Source: a virus
Strand: one strand, 5' to 3'
Virus record (IMG/VR): IMGVR_UViG_3300007542_000014
Location: 1 to 35,670 of that record
DNA length: 35,670 nucleotides
This document shows positions 17,159 to 23,711 of this stretch, one piece after another. Position 1 is the stretch's first letter, and every line of letters starts with the position of its first letter. Below the pieces are notes generated by a model, which was not told where the DNA came from, did no database searches, and was given only the letters and a program-made list of their open reading frames with translations. The translations under genes were made by a program, and so were the position numbers.

Positions 17159-18063
17159 TGGCACTAAAAATATACAAAATAGCAGAAAAAGTATTTAGGC
17201 ACAACGATAGCGTTAAAGGCGATTTTGTTCTGTCTAAGTTCTATGCTAAGGAAGAATTTAATAAGTTTTTAGTCGTTGAAATATACGGCTCTGACCACCT
17301 TAAATATGCTATTAATGAAATTGAAGTGTATGATATTGGTGGTAGTGTTGAAACATTCCCTAATTTTGACGATTTATTTACAAGACTTGCGGAATTAAGA
17401 TATACAGGATTCTATGCGGATGGAGAATTTATTTTTGACCCAAATGACTATGATTTAAGCGAGTTTAGAAATGATGAAACAGATAGATTTGCTAAACTTA
17501 GTGATATTACAGGAGGTAGCGGTACTGTTGAAACAATAGTAGCTGGAACAGGAATAACAGTTGACGCAACCGACCCAGCTAATCCGATAGTTAGTGCTAC
17601 AGGCGGTGGTTCAGGCGACCCAGCGCTAATAACATTATCATTGCCAGCATTTGCAGTAACTAGAGCGTCAACGCCATTATTCTACCGACAAGGTACGAAC
17701 CAAGACAGACCAATATTCAACGCTAGTACAGGTGTGTCAGACCATACATTATTGGGCGGTGCAATTGGCATTAGTACTACTAATTTCATAGTACCGTTCA
17801 ATTGTAAATTAAAGTCGGTAGTATATCAGGAAAATATAGCTAACTTTGAACTATCAATTTACAAAACAGAAAGTTTAACTAATCCAGCAGTAGATGCAAC
17901 TGAAATTTTTTACGAAGCTAGTGCAGGTGCAACAATTGAGCAATACGCATTATCAGGAACAGCGATTGACCAAGGGAATTTAATTAGTATATTCATTAAA
18001 ATAGACGCTGGAAGTAGCGGAACAACTTATTCAAGATTATTTTTAACATTTGAAAAAATATAA
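17158..18063 (+). CDS. Tail fibre-like structural protein
   Basis: This 301-residue protein starts at a TAATG overlap with the previous gene. Residues 1-115 form a mixed alpha/beta attachment part. Residues about 120-153 (TVETIVAGTGITVDATDPAN then a Gly/Ser-rich linker) match the shaft repeat found in many fibre proteins. The C-terminal 140 residues are a beta-sandwich ending RLFLTFEKI, probably the trimeric head. It is a good candidate for the receptor-binding tip, although specificity cannot be read. Confidence 0.58.
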   Translation: MALKIYKIAEKVFRHNDSVKGDFVLSKFYAKEEFNKFLVVEIYGSDHLKYAINEIEVYDIGGSVETFPNFDDLFTRLAELRYTGFYADGEFIFDPNDYDLSEFRNDETDRFAKLSDITGGSGTVETIVAGTGITVDATDPANPIVSATGGGSGDPALITLSLPAFAVTRASTPLFYRQGTNQDRPIFNASTGVSDHTLLGGAIGISTTNFIVPFNCKLKSVVYQENIANFELSIYKTESLTNPAVDATEIFYEASAGATIEQYALSGTAIDQGNLISIFIKIDAGSSGTTYSRLFLTFEKI

Positions 18064-18069
18064 AACACA

Positions 18070-18603
18070 ATGGGAACAGAACAATTCATAGACGTAGAGT
18101 ATTACAAAGAGTTACTACGTTATTATTCAAAATTAGGTTATAACAAAGCCTATGTATCGGCATTAAATGACTTTGATGTGGATAGTGAGTACGCAAAAGA
18201 AAGAAGCAGGGCTTTATATAACGAAATGCTAGTAGCTAAAAAGGTAAAGACAAACTTATTAACTTTGCCATTACCTTTGCCAATACTTACAGGACTGACA
18301 ACGGAAGAGGAGTTTTGGGCGAATGGATTCCAATTTGATTTAGATAGACAAAATGCAGAAAATAGTACAAGTGTTAATATGCATGATTATTGCGAAGCGA
18401 TTATTACTAATTGGGATTTGTATTTCACAAGAAAACATATGTTTGATAGTGCGGTTACCGAATGGGTAAAATATGCTACAACTTTGTTTGCGAATGAAGA
18501 ATACGACAGATTACAACTAATGTTTGATTTAATGGAGCAGTTACCTGCAAATATAGATGAAACAGCTTTAGGAACTTTAAGAACAACGGTAAATAATATT
18601 TAA
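18070..18603 (+). CDS. Hypothetical protein at end of tail operon
   Basis: This 177-residue, mostly helical protein begins MGTEQFIDVEYYKELLRYYS. Features are a Pro/Leu-rich turn (LLTLPLPLPILTGL, about residues 62-75), NMHDYCEAIITNWDLYFTRKH and LMEQLPANIDE near the end. It contains no transmembrane segment or signal. It links the fibre genes with the lysis genes; a fibre chaperone is possible but unproven. Confidence 0.5.
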   Translation: MGTEQFIDVEYYKELLRYYSKLGYNKAYVSALNDFDVDSEYAKERSRALYNEMLVAKKVKTNLLTLPLPLPILTGLTTEEEFWANGFQFDLDRQNAENSTSVNMHDYCEAIITNWDLYFTRKHMFDSAVTEWVKYATTLFANEEYDRLQLMFDLMEQLPANIDETALGTLRTTVNNI

Positions 18604-18609
18604 TAAAAA

Positions 18610-18885
18610 ATGAAAACAGTAAAAAAGTATTCGAGTTTGATTATATTTGTAATTGTGGTAGCACTAGATTATAAATATAATTTTTTAGGTAAGATGTTAG
18701 AAAGCACATCTTTAGAGGATTTAATCAAGTTGTTAGGGGCATTACTATTTGCTAAAACAACAAAAACAGATTTAACTACCTCTTTTTTTTCGAAAGATAG
18801 CGGAAAACAAAAATACAATGTTAGCGCTGACGATGAAACCGATATCGGGGGTGGAGGTATTAAAAATCCAAAAACAGGAGGGTAA
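18610..18885 (+). CDS. Single-span membrane protein of lysis region
   Basis: This 91-residue protein starts MKTVKKYSSLIIFVIVVALD and has one hydrophobic segment at about residues 8-20 and a second moderately hydrophobic stretch (LIKLLGALLFAKT, about 39-51). The C-terminus is hydrophilic and Gly-rich. Similar small proteins sit just before holin/endolysin genes in Bacteroidota phages. A role in holin function is possible. Its stop overlaps the next start (TAATG). Confidence 0.5.
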   Translation: MKTVKKYSSLIIFVIVVALDYKYNFLGKMLESTSLEDLIKLLGALLFAKTTKTDLTTSFFSKDSGKQKYNVSADDETDIGGGGIKNPKTGG

Positions 18886-19244
18886 TGAAACAATGGTTGA
18901 TTAAATATTACATTAAAAAATACATTCATTTAGTGCCTATTATAATGCTTTGTGTTACATTAATTAGTAACTTTATTGATATTAATTATGTAGTCGCTGG
19001 AAATTTAATAGGTTATTCTATTTTGAGTAATTTTTTAATGTGGTATTTTTTTAACTTTACGGGGTCTTATTGCTGGTTTACGAGAAAAGCATCTTTAGGA
19101 CTTATTTTGATTAATTTGATTGACATTTTCGGAGTATTCATTGATTACGGCTATTACACCAAAATATTTAATGTTGTCGTTTGTTCGGTTGCATTATTTC
19201 TGTATTCAATATTTAAAATAGGTCAAAAAATTAAAGTATGGTAA
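18885..19244 (+). CDS. Multi-span membrane protein, holin candidate
   Basis: This 119-residue protein has three or four predicted membrane spans: about residues 16-30, 35-55, 68-88 and 94-112. A basic N-terminus (MKQWLIKYYIKKYI) and a basic C-terminus (KIGQKIKVW) are present. It lies two genes upstream of the endolysin and overlaps both neighbours, which suggests a lysis cassette. It resembles no specific holin family that I can name. Confidence 0.5.
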   Translation: MKQWLIKYYIKKYIHLVPIIMLCVTLISNFIDINYVVAGNLIGYSILSNFLMWYFFNFTGSYCWFTRKASLGLILINLIDIFGVFIDYGYYTKIFNVVVCSVALFLYSIFKIGQKIKVW

Positions 19245-19489
19245 TTCCTTTACAAACAGCAACAGATTTAAAAGAAATAATTAGCACTAATGACGCTACA
19301 ATTGTGGGAATACTTATTGCCGTTGTTGTAGTAGAGTCGTTTGTAATTATCTATCTGTATAAAAACATTCAATCTTTAAATGAAAAATTCCTAACTGAAC
19401 TTCGGGAAAATTCAAAGGTATTGATTGAATTAACAAAATCAAATCACGAATTTATTAATAACATTGTTCAATTAAGAAACACAAAATGA
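19238..19489 (+). CDS. Small membrane protein with coiled coil, holin or spanin-like
   Basis: This 83-residue protein has one strong transmembrane segment (IVGILIAVVVVESFVIIYLY, about residues 22-41), followed by a 40-residue helix likely to form a coiled coil (NEKFLTELRENSKVLIELTK). The topology, one span plus a coiled tail, fits BhlA-type holin-like proteins or an inner-membrane spanin. It overlaps both neighbours in the lysis cassette. The two options cannot be told apart here. Confidence 0.5.
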   Translation: MVIPLQTATDLKEIISTNDATIVGILIAVVVVESFVIIYLYKNIQSLNEKFLTELRENSKVLIELTKSNHEFINNIVQLRNTK

Positions 19490-19632
19490 ATTGCACTTTA
19501 GTAGAAAAACCGAACTCACTAATTAACGAACTTAAAAGACAAAGAGAATTTTTACTCCTTGACCTTAAATTTGCAGAAGCTAAATTATTAAATAAAAAAG
19601 AGCATGGATCAAATAACATTACAACGGATTGA
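19486..19632 (+). CDS. Small helical protein overlapping endolysin start
   Basis: This 48-residue ORF starts at an ATGA overlap with the upstream membrane protein gene and ends 29 bases inside the endolysin gene. It begins MNCTLVEKPNSLINELKRQR and is predicted to be one long charged helix (LLLDLKFAEAKLLNKKEHG). The Cys at residue 3 is not preceded by a signal, so it is not a lipoprotein. It could tune translation of the endolysin through overlap. Evidence is the tight coupling only. Confidence 0.45.
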   Translation: MNCTLVEKPNSLINELKRQREFLLLDLKFAEAKLLNKKEHGSNNITTD

Positions 19633-20050
19633 ATTAATGCATCCTACATTAAGGGATAAATTAAGAGCGGAATATCTTGAGATAAACAAACAACTCCCTA
19701 AAGGCGTTCGTTTACGTTTTACACATACTTTAAGAACTATTGAGGAGCAAGACGCATTGTATAAAAAAAGACCAAAAGTAACAAATGCAAAAGGCGGGCA
19801 ATCTATACATAATTATGGAATGGCTTTTGATATTTGCATTTTATTAGATAAAGACAGCAACGGTACATTTGAAAGCGTTGTATGGGATGGAAAGTATTTC
19901 GACCAAGTTGTAGCTTACTTTAAGTCTAAATGTTGGGAATGGGGCGGAGATTGGGTTAAATTCAAAGATAATCCACATTTCCAAGTCAAAGGTGCTAATT
20001 GGAGAAATTTAATAAATTTACCTAAAAAAAACGGTTACCCTATCATTTAA
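19604..20050 (+). CDS. Endolysin, M15 (VanY/L-Ala-D-Glu type) peptidase
   Basis: This 148-residue enzyme would cut peptidoglycan stem peptides at the end of infection. The zinc-peptidase signature is complete: SIHNYGMAFD at residues 67-76 (metal ligands His69 and Asp76) and WEWGGDWVKFKDNPHFQ (111-127) with the third ligand His125 and a nearby Asp116. The order and spacing fit Peptidase_M15_4 of T5 and A500 endolysin type. No signal peptide is present, so release through a holin is expected, and the three membrane genes upstream fit this. A terminator-like hairpin follows at 20109-20137. Confidence 0.92.
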   Translation: MDQITLQRIELMHPTLRDKLRAEYLEINKQLPKGVRLRFTHTLRTIEEQDALYKKRPKVTNAKGGQSIHNYGMAFDICILLDKDSNGTFESVVWDGKYFDQVVAYFKSKCWEWGGDWVKFKDNPHFQVKGANWRNLINLPKKNGYPII

Positions 20051-20055
20051 TTTTG

Positions 20056-20063
20056 TATATTTG
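20056..20063 (+). promoter_or_regulatory. TATATTTG box after endolysin, weak promoter
   Basis: A perfect -7 box TATATTTG lies just after the endolysin stop, but no TTG occurs at the proper distance upstream. If active, it would yield an RNA of about 70 bases that ends at the terminator at 20109-20137. Confidence 0.3.
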
Positions 20064-20108
20064 AATAATAAAATTTAGTTATCCATAATTATCAGTTAAC
20101 ACACTTTA

Positions 20109-20137
20109 AAACCACTACTGCTAATAGTGGTTTTTTT
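20109..20137 (+). terminator. Rho-independent terminator after endolysin
   Basis: AAACCACTA (20109-20117) pairs with TAGTGGTTT (20125-20133) around a 7-base loop, followed by a T run to 20137. It ends the lysis transcript and is immediately followed by a promoter. Confidence 0.85.
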
Positions 20138-20139
20138 AT

Positions 20140-20169
20140 TTGCATATTAAAAATAAAGTTGTATATTTG
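20140..20169 (+). promoter_or_regulatory. Bacteroidota-type promoter for short transcript
   Basis: TTG at 20140-20142, a 19-base spacer and TATATTTG at 20162-20169 match the Bacteroidota consensus exactly. The start of transcription would be near 20175. The downstream transcript is only about 140 bases, to the terminator at 20286-20314. Confidence 0.75.
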
Positions 20170-20218
20170 AAGTACCAATTGTTTATTGAATCTAAGAATA
20201 ACTTAAAAAGCGAAAATT

Positions 20219-20266
20219 ATGAAACAACCAAAATTAATTAGCAAAAGAGATTACGACGGTATTTAA
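20219..20266 (+). CDS. Possible 15-residue peptide
   Basis: An ATG with A-rich upstream context (GCGAAAATT) opens a 15-codon ORF, MKQPKLISKRDYDGI. It is the only reading frame in the short transcript. The product is basic and hydrophilic. It could be a true micropeptide or chance; the ORF is too short for composition to decide. Confidence 0.25.
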   Translation: MKQPKLISKRDYDGI

Positions 20267-20285
20267 ATTTGATTTTAATTATATA

Positions 20286-20314
20286 AAACCGACATTAGTA
20301 CTGTCGGTTTTTTT
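20286..20314 (+). terminator. Rho-independent terminator of short transcript
   Basis: AAACCGACA (20286-20294) pairs with TGTCGGTTT (20302-20310) around a 7-base loop, followed by T residues to 20314. Stem length and loop size copy the terminator at 20109-20137. Confidence 0.85.
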
Positions 20315-20355
20315 ATACCTAAATGTTAAATTTTGAAAAATAATTAAATAAATGT

Positions 20356-20385
20356 TTGGTGGTAATTTTTAAATGACTATATTTG
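20356..20385 (+). promoter_or_regulatory. Bacteroidota-type promoter for 55-residue ORF
   Basis: TTG at 20356-20358, 19 bases, then TATATTTG at 20378-20385. The spacer holds GGTAATTTTTAAA, shared with the early promoters at 23067 and 31559. The start site would be about 25 bases before the ATG at 20416. Confidence 0.75.
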
Positions 20386-20415
20386 TGTAAGAAATAACAA
20401 TTAAAACGAAATATT

Positions 20416-20583
20416 ATGAAACTTATTTTTTTTGCAAACGGAATAAAAGTTACAAAAACAAATTTTACAGAAAAGCAAAAAAACAATATTGAATTGACTG
20501 CTGAAAAATTCAGACAAAATATGTTGGCTAAATATGATTTGCTTTTTAAAAATGTACCTCATTATATTAAAATAGAATATTAA
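20416..20583 (+). CDS. Small protein with its own promoter and terminator
   Basis: This 55-residue protein begins MKLIFFANGIKVTKTNFTEK and ends LFKNVPHYIKIEY. A short N-terminal strand is followed by a helix, then a terminal strand. It forms a one-gene transcription unit between the promoter at 20356-20385 and the terminator at 20599-20627, and its promoter resembles the early ones. An anti-host or regulatory protein made early is plausible by that logic only. No family is recognised. Confidence 0.6.
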   Translation: MKLIFFANGIKVTKTNFTEKQKNNIELTAEKFRQNMLAKYDLLFKNVPHYIKIEY

Positions 20584-20598
20584 TCAATAAAAAATCCT

Positions 20599-20627
20599 AA
20601 ACCGTTCTATTTCAGAGCGGTTTTTTT
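20599..20627 (+). terminator. Rho-independent terminator
   Basis: AAACCGTTCT (20599-20608) pairs with AGAGCGGTTT (20614-20623) with one G-T pair and a 5-base loop, followed by T to 20627. It closes the 55-residue gene unit. Confidence 0.85.
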
Positions 20628-20640
20628 GTATATTTACTTT

Positions 20641-21282
20641 ATGAAAAAACTACCCTACATTGTAATAGCTGTTTTATTGGCTATTATTTGGTTTCAAGGT
20701 TGCAAGGAACAACCGAAGCCTAAAGATAGAATTATAATTAAAGAGATTAAAGGCGAGTTTGAGCCAATTAAACCGATAAAGACTAAACCAATTACACAAA
20801 AGTATATTGATTCGGTTAAATCAACTGTAAAGCGTTCAGAAAGCAATAAGAAGTATCTTAACGATATTTCGGAACTATATGCGGAAAATGAAAGGCTAAA
20901 ACAAAACTACATTGATGCGGATAGTTTGAAAAGAGAATTAATATATCTTAAGTCTATCCAACTAAGCGAGTTTTACCACGAGTTCGATAACGATACTATT
21001 AATATAATGGTTAAAGGAATAGTTCAAGGCGAGGTTAAGCAGTTACAACCATTTTACAAAATAAAAGAAAGAACTATCCCAATCCCTGAGGTTAAATTTA
21101 GAATGTTAGTAGGTGGTGGTGTTGGTATTAATAAAGAATTAAATCAAGGAGTTTATAAATTTAATTTAAGCTTTCAAAATAAAAACTATAATATAATAAG
21201 AGCATCTTATATGCAAATCGGACAACAAAAATATGGTATTGCCGAGTATGATTTTAGTTTGTTTAAAATTAAAAAACCCTAA
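20641..21282 (+). CDS. Lipoprotein with coiled coil, spanin candidate
   Basis: The product is 213 residues from ATG 20641; an in-frame TTG upstream would only spoil the signal. Residues 1-21 form a lipoprotein signal (MKKLPYIVIAVLLAIIWFQG then Cys, lipobox FQGC). A Pro/Lys-rich linker follows (residues 22-60), then a long coiled coil (about 60-105). Residues 150-213 form a beta-rich end (RMLVGGGVGINKELNQG). A lipid-anchored coiled-coil protein near the endolysin fits an outer-membrane spanin. The beta-rich end is unusual for that role. A box resembling TATATTTA stands 12 bases before the ATG, so transcription may start almost at the ATG. Confidence 0.6.
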   Translation: MKKLPYIVIAVLLAIIWFQGCKEQPKPKDRIIIKEIKGEFEPIKPIKTKPITQKYIDSVKSTVKRSESNKKYLNDISELYAENERLKQNYIDADSLKRELIYLKSIQLSEFYHEFDNDTINIMVKGIVQGEVKQLQPFYKIKERTIPIPEVKFRMLVGGGVGINKELNQGVYKFNLSFQNKNYNIIRASYMQIGQQKYGIAEYDFSLFKIKKP

Positions 21283-21296
21283 TTAGTTAGGGTTTT
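21273..21296. terminator. Bidirectional terminator of convergent operons
   Basis: AAAACCCTAA (21273-21282) pairs perfectly with TTAGGGTTTT (21287-21296) around TTAG. A and T runs on the two sides let it work both ways. The stop codons of the rightward lipoprotein gene and of the leftward 71-residue gene lie in opposite arms or loop of this hairpin. Confidence 0.8.
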
Positions 21297-21498
21297 CTTC
21301 TGGAACATATCTAACTATCTCACAACTGCTTCTTATTAGATTTGGAATATAATTCATTCCTATTTTTGCAGCTCTTAATGAATGATATATTTTTTTAGTT
21401 GGTCTCCATTCGTTCCATTTTTCTTTTACCTGATGCAATGGATATCCATTAAAATGTATTACAAATACCTCTGGTTGGCTTTTATTTATTTTAGACAT
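21283..21498 (-). CDS. Small phage protein, last gene of leftward operon
   Basis: This 71-residue basic protein begins MSKINKSQPEVFVIHFNGYP, with RPTKKIYHSLRAAKIGMNYIP in the middle and IVRYVPEENPN at the end. Similar short proteins with the RPTKK-Y-SL pattern are common in Bacteroidota phages; no function is known. Its stop lies in the shared bidirectional terminator. It is the most distal gene from the minus promoter at 23021-23050. Confidence 0.65.
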   Translation of the reverse strand: MSKINKSQPEVFVIHFNGYPLHQVKEKWNEWRPTKKIYHSLRAAKIGMNYIPNLIRSSCEIVRYVPEENPN

Positions 21499-21531
21499 AA
21501 TTCCTATTTTTTTTTTATTAATTAATACATA

Positions 21532-21652
21532 TTAAAATGATTTTACAACACTGTATAAAGATAATATTTTAACCTCGCTTAGTCTTACTTTAATAGATTT
21601 AGTTTCTAATAAATTGCCTTTATAAATAGCTACAAACCATCGAACGTTAGTG
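21532..21652 (-). pseudogene. Open coding fragment without clear start
   Basis: About 38 codons downstream of the 72-residue gene read WFVAIYKGNLLETKSIKVR and look like real protein, with alternating strand and helix. No ATG, GTG or TTG exists near its beginning in that frame; the only in-frame Met codons lie upstream, inside the 72-residue gene. An out-of-frame ATG (CGATGG) sits where the start might have been. A one-base indel, frameshift or unusual start codon would explain it. Confidence 0.3.
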
Positions 21653-21865
21653 AGAATGCTCGAATAACTCCCACCAACTTTTATCGAAATTATGCCAATA
21701 ATCTTCTGTGTGTCCTTGTGTTCCAGCATACCATAAAATAAACTGAACATTACCATTCTTTTTATGTTTTCTGGCAATTTGACCATTTAATGAGCCATAA
21801 ATAAAAGCACTCTCACTAACATCATGTATAATAAACGGAGGTTTTAGGGTAAATTTAAATTTCAT
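21647..21865 (-). CDS. Small protein rich in aromatic residues, unknown
   Basis: This 72-residue protein begins MKFKFTLKPPFIIHDVSESA and ends with a Trp/His-rich segment (TEDYWHNFDKSWWELFEHSH). It has a likely small alpha/beta fold with basic middle (RKHKKNGNVQF). It lies in the leftward operon with a five-base gap from the upstream gene. It is preferred over the overlapping frame 21532-21786 because of its better start and gene packing. No family is recognised. Confidence 0.6.
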   Translation of the reverse strand: MKFKFTLKPPFIIHDVSESAFIYGSLNGQIARKHKKNGNVQFILWYAGTQGHTEDYWHNFDKSWWELFEHSH

Positions 21866-21870
21866 AATCC

Positions 21871-22113
21871 CTATTTTTTTATAATTACCTCTTCAAATTC
21901 GACTTTTATTTCTCTAATTTTTTGGTTTTCTATCCTAATCCACTCGTCTATCATTGGTTCAAGAATAACCAAATCTTTGTATTTTATTTGCCCCGACATT
22001 AGCAGTACATAAATTGATGCAGTTGTTTTGTTCCCTAGTTTACCGCTTTTCTTTACTGCTTCTTTGAAATCATCTTTTCTAATGATGGTCTGAAATTTTT
22101 GTTTTGGTGTCAT
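21871..22113 (-). CDS. Small helical protein, leftward operon
   Basis: This 80-residue protein starts MTPKQKFQTIIRKDDFKEAV and is mostly helical, ending in a charged tail EVEFEEVIIKK-like stretch (KVEFEEVIIKK). A Lys-rich first half could bind nucleic acid. It is followed five bases later by the 72-residue gene. No family is recognised. Confidence 0.6.
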   Translation of the reverse strand: MTPKQKFQTIIRKDDFKEAVKKSGKLGNKTTASIYVLLMSGQIKYKDLVILEPMIDEWIRIENQKIREIKVEFEEVIIKK

Positions 22114-22123
22114 GGTGTTAGTG

Positions 22124-22483
22124 TTAATTAGTTAATAAATAATACATTGATATAATTACTAAAGAGTGAAGTAATTGGTCAAATCCAAAAATAATCCAAT
22201 GCCATTTGTTAGCAGGAGAATTCAAAGAAGGAAACCAAACATTCATTTTGCCTTTCAAAGTATCAATTAAAAAGTGTGTAATTAATTGAAATAAAAACAA
22301 TATAAATAAATATTTTGTAAAGAAACTCAAAAATAAAGTCATCAATGAAGCATGAACTAAAGCGTGCGTAAAAATTGGAAATAATGGTTTTCCTAATCTT
22401 TTTGCATTAAGCATCCATGAGGTTGATAAATGTGTATAATCCGCTAAAAAATGGCAAATAAATAATCCTGTTAAAATAATCAT
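22124..22483 (-). CDS. DUF3307-type membrane protein
   Basis: This 119-residue protein has about four membrane spans and the His-rich pattern of DUF3307 (PF11750): GLFICHFLADY (residues 6-16), TSWMLNAK, FTHALVHASLM (38-48), LITHFLIDTLKG (67-78) and FGFDQLLHSLVI near the end. The conserved His and Asp residues face the membrane and could bind metal. DUF3307 proteins occur in bacteria and phages with no proven function. Here it is an early-type gene in the leftward operon, so host-envelope modification or superinfection exclusion is an open possibility. Confidence 0.72.
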   Translation of the reverse strand: MIILTGLFICHFLADYTHLSTSWMLNAKRLGKPLFPIFTHALVHASLMTLFLSFFTKYLFILFLFQLITHFLIDTLKGKMNVWFPSLNSPANKWHWIIFGFDQLLHSLVIISMYYLLTN

Positions 22484-22487
22484 AATC

Positions 22488-22568
22488 TTACTTTAAATTA
22501 GTTAATATTCCGACTACCACCGCTACTATTGCGATGATTAATAATGTTGTTATGTCTCTTTTTGTCAT
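22488..22568 (-). CDS. 26-residue single-span membrane peptide
   Basis: The ORF reads MTKRDITTLLIIAIVAVVVG and then six further residues (ILTNLK). A charged N-terminus and an 18-residue hydrophobic core are what a bitopic micropeptide or small toxin-like protein looks like. It fills the gap between the 62-residue gene and the DUF3307 gene, with close spacing on both sides. Confidence 0.5.
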   Translation of the reverse strand: MTKRDITTLLIIAIVAVVVGILTNLK

Positions 22569-22588
22569 TTTGTTGGGGTTTTAATTAG

Positions 22589-22777
22589 TTATTCGTTTAA
22601 AATACTTTCTTCATCAGTTAATAAGTTAAATCCTCCTCCAAAGCCGTATCCTTTACTTTCAAAGAAATCTAGTAATTTTAAAAGAAATTCATCATATTCG
22701 TTTTGTGTTATTTCAGAATAATCCTCCTTAGATATTAGCCCTTCAATTTTAATGTGTATTTTATTTTGTGTTTCCAT
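22589..22777 (-). CDS. Small acidic protein, leftward operon
   Basis: This 62-residue protein begins METQNKIHIKIEGLISKEDY and contains a helix (YDEFLLKLLDFFESKGYGFGG) and an acidic tail (TDEESILNE). Acidic small proteins made early by phages are often DNA mimics or protein-binding inhibitors, but nothing specific shows this here. No family is recognised. Confidence 0.6.
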   Translation of the reverse strand: METQNKIHIKIEGLISKEDYSEITQNEYDEFLLKLLDFFESKGYGFGGGFNLLTDEESILNE

Positions 22778-22789
22778 AATCTTATACTT

Positions 22790-22996
22790 TTAATATTTTA
22801 TACAAATTTGTCTTAAAATAACATATTCATCAATAATTTTATCATCATTTAGTAAGGCTTCAATAGCTTGGTCTTCTGAGTAAAATTCATTTGTTATGTA
22901 TTCGCTGTTAAACACAACTTCTTCTAAAGTTTTATTTTTTTCACTTCCTATTATGTAATTTAGCTTATAAACTACATATTTTCTAATTACTTGCAT
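22790..22996 (-). CDS. First gene of leftward early operon, small protein
   Basis: This 68-residue protein begins MQVIRKYVVYKLNYIIGSEK and has a small alpha/beta make-up, ending YVILRQICIKY. It is the promoter-proximal gene after the minus-strand promoter at 23021-23050, with a leader of about 20 bases. No family is recognised. Proximity to an early promoter suggests a role in host takeover, by inference. Confidence 0.6.
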   Translation of the reverse strand: MQVIRKYVVYKLNYIIGSEKNKTLEEVVFNSEYITNEFYSEDQAIEALLNDDKIIDEYVILRQICIKY

Positions 22997-23020
22997 CTTA
23001 TTAATGTTTTAAATTCATTA

Positions 23021-23050
23021 CAAAGATAGCTTTTTTAATTTAATTTACAA
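23021..23050 (-). promoter_or_regulatory. Leftward promoter
   Basis: On the minus strand, TTG (23050-23048), 19 bases, then TATCTTTG (23028-23021) fit the TTG-N19-TAnnTTTG form. It drives the minus-strand operon 22996-21283. It stands back to back with the rightward promoter at 23067-23097. Confidence 0.75.
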
Positions 23051-23066
23051 ATTTTTAAAGAAATAT

Positions 23067-23097
23067 TTGTTTAGTAATTTTTAAAGTTATATATTTG
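23067..23097 (+). promoter_or_regulatory. Rightward early promoter
   Basis: TTG (23067-23069), 20 bases, TATATTTG (23090-23097). The spacer contains AGTAATTTTTAAAG and agrees at 15 of 20 positions with that of the promoter at 31559. It drives the early genes from 23120, including recombination and replication functions. Confidence 0.8.
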
Positions 23098-23119
23098 TAC
23101 TCAACAAAACGATGATACA

Positions 23120-23398
23120 ATGAAAGGTAAAAACAAAACACTAACGGAAATAGTCAACTTACTATTAGATTCAATCAAAGAGGAGTTGCAGGAGCAAGAC
23201 CGTTCTTTAGGCTATTTTGAAGTAAGTATCCATGATAACGCAATTGAGGTTATATGCAATTATTATGATGGTAAAATAATAGAAATGAACTTACGACCAA
23301 TCTATACAACTTGGAATAAACCAGCTACTAATTTGACTGATAAACTAAGAGAACTATTAGACGCGGACAAGAACTTTAAATACATAAACAATTATTAA
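23120..23398 (+). CDS. Small early protein, unknown
   Basis: This 92-residue protein begins MKGKNKTLTEIVNLLLDSIK. A helix is followed by two beta strands (FEVSIHDNAIEVICNYYDGK) and a C-terminal helix (TDKLRELLDADKNFKYI). It is the first gene after the rightward early promoter, with a leader of about 15 bases. No family is recognised. Confidence 0.6.
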   Translation: MKGKNKTLTEIVNLLLDSIKEELQEQDRSLGYFEVSIHDNAIEVICNYYDGKIIEMNLRPIYTTWNKPATNLTDKLRELLDADKNFKYINNY

Positions 23399-23400
23399 TT

Positions 23401-23598
23401 ATGACACCAAAAGAAAGAGCAGTAGAGTTGGTATTAACATACTCGATATTAAAAGAAGGACACAATCATTTAGTAAAACAATGTGCATTAATTGCAGTTG
23501 AGGAGGTCTTAGATTCACATAATTATGTATTATCTGGGATTAAACCTTCTATTTATAAATATTGGCAAGAAGTTAAACAAGAAATTGAGAAATTATGA
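23401..23598 (+). CDS. Small phage protein of a common Bacteroidota type
   Basis: This 65-residue protein begins MTPKERAVELVLTYSILKEG and reads CALIAVEEVLDS in the middle. It resembles short helical proteins with the MTPKEKA-EL pattern, which recur in Bacteroidota phages and prophages without known function. Its stop overlaps the next ATG (ATGA). Confidence 0.6.
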   Translation: MTPKERAVELVLTYSILKEGHNHLVKQCALIAVEEVLDSHNYVLSGIKPSIYKYWQEVKQEIEKL

Positions 23599-23711
23599 AC
23601 GAAAAACAATTAGAACGGATTATTAAAATATTAGTAGTATTGCTAATTATTTTTGGATTACTTTATATAACTAACACATTTTATTTACTATGGATAATTT
23701 CACAACAATAA
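23595..23711 (+). CDS. 38-residue membrane peptide
   Basis: The ORF begins MNEKQLERIIKILVVLLIIF and carries one transmembrane segment (about residues 11-35). It is joined to the previous gene by ATGA and overlaps the next by 22 bases. Chained overlaps favour real translation. Function is unknown. Confidence 0.5.
   Translation: MNEKQLERIIKILVVLLIIFGLLYITNTFYLLWIISQQ

Larger units (their letters stand above)
20175..20314 (+). ncRNA. Candidate short RNA between promoter and terminator
   Basis: A canonical promoter and a strong terminator bracket about 140 bases with no gene longer than 15 codons. The transcript may be a regulatory RNA or may encode the 15-residue peptide at 20219-20266. I see no strong internal fold apart from the terminator. 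Confidence 0.45.

Noticed and set aside
18669-18929. Minus-strand open frame across the lysis genes.
   Set aside because: It overlaps two well-coupled + strand membrane genes and has no supporting signals.
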